The position numbers and the translations under genes are program-made. From positions 1 to 24,461 of IMG/VR virus record IMGVR_UViG_3300005748_000310: a stretch of DNA of 24,461 nt. The stretch is one strand, 5' to 3'. Below, piece after piece: positions 22,732-24,461 of this stretch (the first letter of the stretch is position 1; each line of letters starts with the position of its first letter). Below the pieces are notes generated by a model. It was not told the DNA's origin, made no database searches, and saw only the letters and a program-made list of their open reading frames with translations. The DNA is from a virus.

Positions 22732-23065
22732 TGTCAATGAACTTTCTCTTCTGAACCTCTGACATTTTGTTAATTTTTGAGTTCATCTCTTTTTTAGCCT
22801 CATTTAATGCTGTTTTTGTTTCATCTTTATTTTTCAGACTCCGCTCTTGTATCTCTTGCCTACCCAACTTCTTTGCGTTCCTGTCGGCTATTTGACCAAC
22901 TGTTGTTGCCTCCTGTGACACAAAAAAAGTTGGAGGAGAAAATATCTTAATCAATGTGTTTTTACCGCACTGATCACATTTTGTTAATGGGGCATCTTCA
23001 TATTTTTGATAAATATCAGTAAAGTCTACCGCGCAATTCTCGCAGTGGTAATCATGTAATGGCAT
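22724..23065 (-). CDS. FmdB-like zinc ribbon protein
   Basis: The 113-residue product starts MPLHDYHCENCAVDF, the typical start of FmdB-family zinc ribbons, with C8-x2-C11 and C30-x2-C33 (KCDQCGKNTLIKIFSPP). The rest is Lys/Glu-rich and likely helical. Such proteins are common in bacteria and phages as small metal-binding regulators of unknown precise role. TGGAGA precedes the ATG, which overlaps the phoH stop by one base. It is the second zinc-binding candidate on the right side of the window. Role in the phage is unknown; the family assignment is good. Confidence 0.75.
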   Translation of the reverse strand: MPLHDYHCENCAVDFTDIYQKYEDAPLTKCDQCGKNTLIKIFSPPTFFVSQEATTVGQIADRNAKKLGRQEIQERSLKNKDETKTALNEAKKEMNSKINKMSEVQKRKFIDNG

Positions 23066-23739
23066 TATGTCTCCAAAGCTCTTAATACTTTTGCTATTAA
23101 ATCATTTCTTTGTATGTCGTCGTGGTTGAGTTCACAAATGGCTATACCTTCTACTTCTCTAAGTTTGTTAATGCAGTTTTCAAGTCCGCTCCTACCCCTA
23201 GTCAAATCAGTCTGATTAATATCACCATTGATTATAACTTTAGAATTTTTACCCATTCTGGTTATAAACATCTTGATTTGTTCAAATGTGCAATTCTGAG
23301 CCTCATCAAGAATCATACAACAGTTGTGAAAAGTCATACCTCTCATCATCTCTAATGGCTCAAAACAAATCTGCCCCTGTTGATAAAATTCATTATAATA
23401 CATAAGACCTAAGAAGTATTTTAAGTTTTCTCTCATTGGAACTAAATACGGGTTTATCTTTTCTTGTAGCTCTCCGGGCAAAGAACCAATATCTTTACCT
23501 GTGCATACAAGCGGTCTAGTTATGATTATCTTTTCAATATCATCTTGATATAAATACTGAGAAGCCATACCCGCAGCAATAAATGATTTCCCTGAACCAG
23601 CAGGGCCAGAACAAAAAATAATATCATTATCTACTATTCCGTGTATGTAATTTTTTTGGTTTTCTGTCTTTGAGGAAACTAGTTTGACTTTTGGTCTTAA
23701 TCTTGATTGCGTGTTCTTAATAAGTCGTTTTCTAGACAT
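23065..23739 (-). CDS. phoH: PhoH-family ATPase
   Basis: The 224-residue product is a PhoH-like P-loop ATPase. Walker A is GPAGSGKS (45-52), Walker B is MILDEAQN with D145 and E146, and between them stand ITRPLV and the conserved GSLPGELQEKI segment and MRGMTFHN. NGDINQTDL follows as in the family. PhoH is frequent in aquatic phages, where it is thought to act in RNA or phosphate-related metabolism, though its precise action is debated. The length is about that of phage PhoH. Its start has no strong ribosome binding site; a 22-base gap separates it from the dUTPase. It resembles the helicase core of superfamily 1. Confidence 0.92.
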   Translation of the reverse strand: MSRKRLIKNTQSRLRPKVKLVSSKTENQKNYIHGIVDNDIIFCSGPAGSGKSFIAAGMASQYLYQDDIEKIIITRPLVCTGKDIGSLPGELQEKINPYLVPMRENLKYFLGLMYYNEFYQQGQICFEPLEMMRGMTFHNCCMILDEAQNCTFEQIKMFITRMGKNSKVIINGDINQTDLTRGRSGLENCINKLREVEGIAICELNHDDIQRNDLIAKVLRALET

Positions 23740-23761
23740 GTTTATTTACCATTATGTTAAA

Positions 23762-24271
23762 TTAATTGCCGCTACTTCCAAAGCCGTTATCACCCCTATC
23801 GGAGTCAGTCAAGTCTGAAAGTGTTAAGTGAAAGCTTGGCACTTGTTGAAATAAAATCTGAGAAATTCTATCACCTTTATTTATTTTACATGCTTCTTCT
23901 CCTGTGTTTAATAGACAAACTTTTATTTCTCCTCTGTATCCAGAGTCAACAACTCCAGCTAATACATCAACACCTTTCTTTACTGACATTCCAGATCTTG
24001 GCCAAATCAAACCAACGTATCCATCTGGTATCTCTAGGGAGATCCCTGTATGAAATGCGTGACGTTTTCCGGGTAGTAGATCTAGCTCTTCAACAGAATA
24101 TAAATCCCAGCCAGCGTCTGTTTTATTAGCCTTTGTTGGAACGGTTGCCAAAAGTGACCAATCCTTTAACACTTTTACTTTTATAGTATTGTTCGTGTTG
24201 AATTTAAAGCGATTATCAGTTTTCCAAAAAAGTTGCTGTTGCTTTGCTTGTAGGTCTAGGTTAGTTTCCAT
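23762..24271 (-). CDS. dut: dUTPase (deoxyuridine triphosphatase), trimeric type
   Basis: The 169-residue product has all five motifs of trimeric dUTPases: DAGWDL (52-57), PRSGMSVKKG (91-100), GVVDSGYRGEIK (106-117) with catalytic D109 and Y112, GDRISQILF (133-141) and RGDNGFGSSG (159-168). It turns dUTP into dUMP and pyrophosphate, keeping uracil out of phage DNA and supplying dUMP. The ATG has GAGGAA six bases upstream and starts 19 bases after the nrdB stop. A short N-terminal extension (1-30) precedes the first core strand. Length is as expected for the family. Confidence 0.95.
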   Translation of the reverse strand: METNLDLQAKQQQLFWKTDNRFKFNTNNTIKVKVLKDWSLLATVPTKANKTDAGWDLYSVEELDLLPGKRHAFHTGISLEIPDGYVGLIWPRSGMSVKKGVDVLAGVVDSGYRGEIKVCLLNTGEEACKINKGDRISQILFQQVPSFHLTLSDLTDSDRGDNGFGSSGN

Positions 24272-24290
24272 TTATTATTCCTCATAGTAA

Positions 24291-24461
24291 TTAAATAATA
24301 TCTCCAAAATCCATATCTTCTAAATCGTTTTTGCTTGCACCAATTTTGTAAGATGTTATCTCATGTTCTTGTGGCGCAACTTGTACGCTTTCGCTGCTCA
24401 TCCAGTGGTCAGTCCAACCACCGATTGGGTTCTTGCCAACGCTTTCGTAGGGTAGTCCAAT
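24291..24461 (-). CDS. nrdB: Ribonucleotide reductase small subunit (NrdB), C-terminal end; cut by window edge
   Basis: Only the last 56 residues are seen; the frame is open to the right edge. They read in part NPIGGWTDHWMSSESVQVAPQ followed by EHEITSYKIGASKND, which matches the end of class I NrdB (R2): the conserved QVAPQE-EI-SY motif, then an acidic, aromatic C-terminal tail (DLEDMDFGDII) that docks on the large subunit. The subunit holds the radical cofactor, and with NrdA makes dNDPs from NDPs. The radical Tyr and metal ligands lie outside the window. Its position before dut and phoH fits a nucleotide-supply start for the operon. Confidence 0.8.
   Translation of the reverse strand: MGLPYESVGKNPIGGWTDHWMSSESVQVAPQEHEITSYKIGASKNDLEDMDFGDII

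Noticed and set aside
1-24461. CRISPR array, tRNA genes or insertion sequence with inverted ends
   Set aside because: I saw no regularly spaced repeats, no cloverleaf with a CCA-type acceptor, and no transposase-like frame in either strand.

Overview
The window looks like part of the genome of a tailed double-stranded DNA phage (Caudoviricetes), AT-rich and tightly packed, probably uncultivated and aquatic. It has no rRNA, tRNA or cellular housekeeping genes. It carries a full phage-type replication and nucleotide-metabolism set (NrdB, dUTPase, PhoH, RecA/UvsX-like recombinase, DnaB helicase, DnaG-type primase, Pol III alpha, SSB-like protein, dNMP kinase, RecB-like nuclease) plus a phage sigma factor. 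The host cannot be read from the sequence. The set is not T4-like: the polymerase is family C (Pol III alpha), and helicase and primase are of bacterial DnaB/DnaG type.

Layout. Positions 1-1211 are plus strand: the 3' end of a cysteine-rich, probably virion-associated protein, then a small protein with two cysteine clusters. They converge at a hairpin-U-tract terminator (about 1313-1337) on one very long minus-strand gene string that fills the rest. Read in its own direction, from the right edge: nrdB (cut by the edge), dUTPase, phoH, an FmdB-like zinc ribbon protein, four small unknown genes, the RecA-like recombinase, a Vsr-like nuclease, a possible UvsY-type mediator, a zinc-finger protein, dnaB with an intein, primase, dNMP kinase, RecB-like nuclease, a small unknown, the N-terminal half of Pol III alpha, a DnaQ-type exonuclease, the C-terminal half of Pol III alpha, an SSB-like protein, a sigma factor, a sugar block (GT4 glycosyltransferase, two probable GT-A-like proteins, a nucleotidyltransferase, a GT-B-like protein and an unknown), a homing-endonuclease-like gene, then a possible ssDNA-associated protein, a zinc ribbon protein and a small unknown. 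Most neighbours overlap by a few bases or sit within about 30 bases, which fits co-transcription and translational coupling.

How the genes fit together. NrdB, dUTPase and the dNMP kinase feed dNTP supply. DnaB, primase, the split polymerase, exonuclease and SSB-like protein form a replisome. RecA, the possible mediator and the RecB-like nuclease handle recombination. The sigma factor would redirect host RNA polymerase, but I could not identify its promoters. The sugar genes may modify virion, host surface or DNA; the sequence does not decide which.

Most notable: (1) a Pol III alpha cut cleanly into two genes between palm and fingers, with its likely proofreading exonuclease gene between the halves; (2) a class 3 (WCT-signature) intein with a LAGLIDADG endonuclease in the Walker A loop of DnaB; (3) a glycosyltransferase/nucleotidyltransferase block inside the replication operon, two of its proteins carrying four-cysteine modules; (4) two unrelated-context Vsr/EDxHD-like nuclease genes, one directly after recA.
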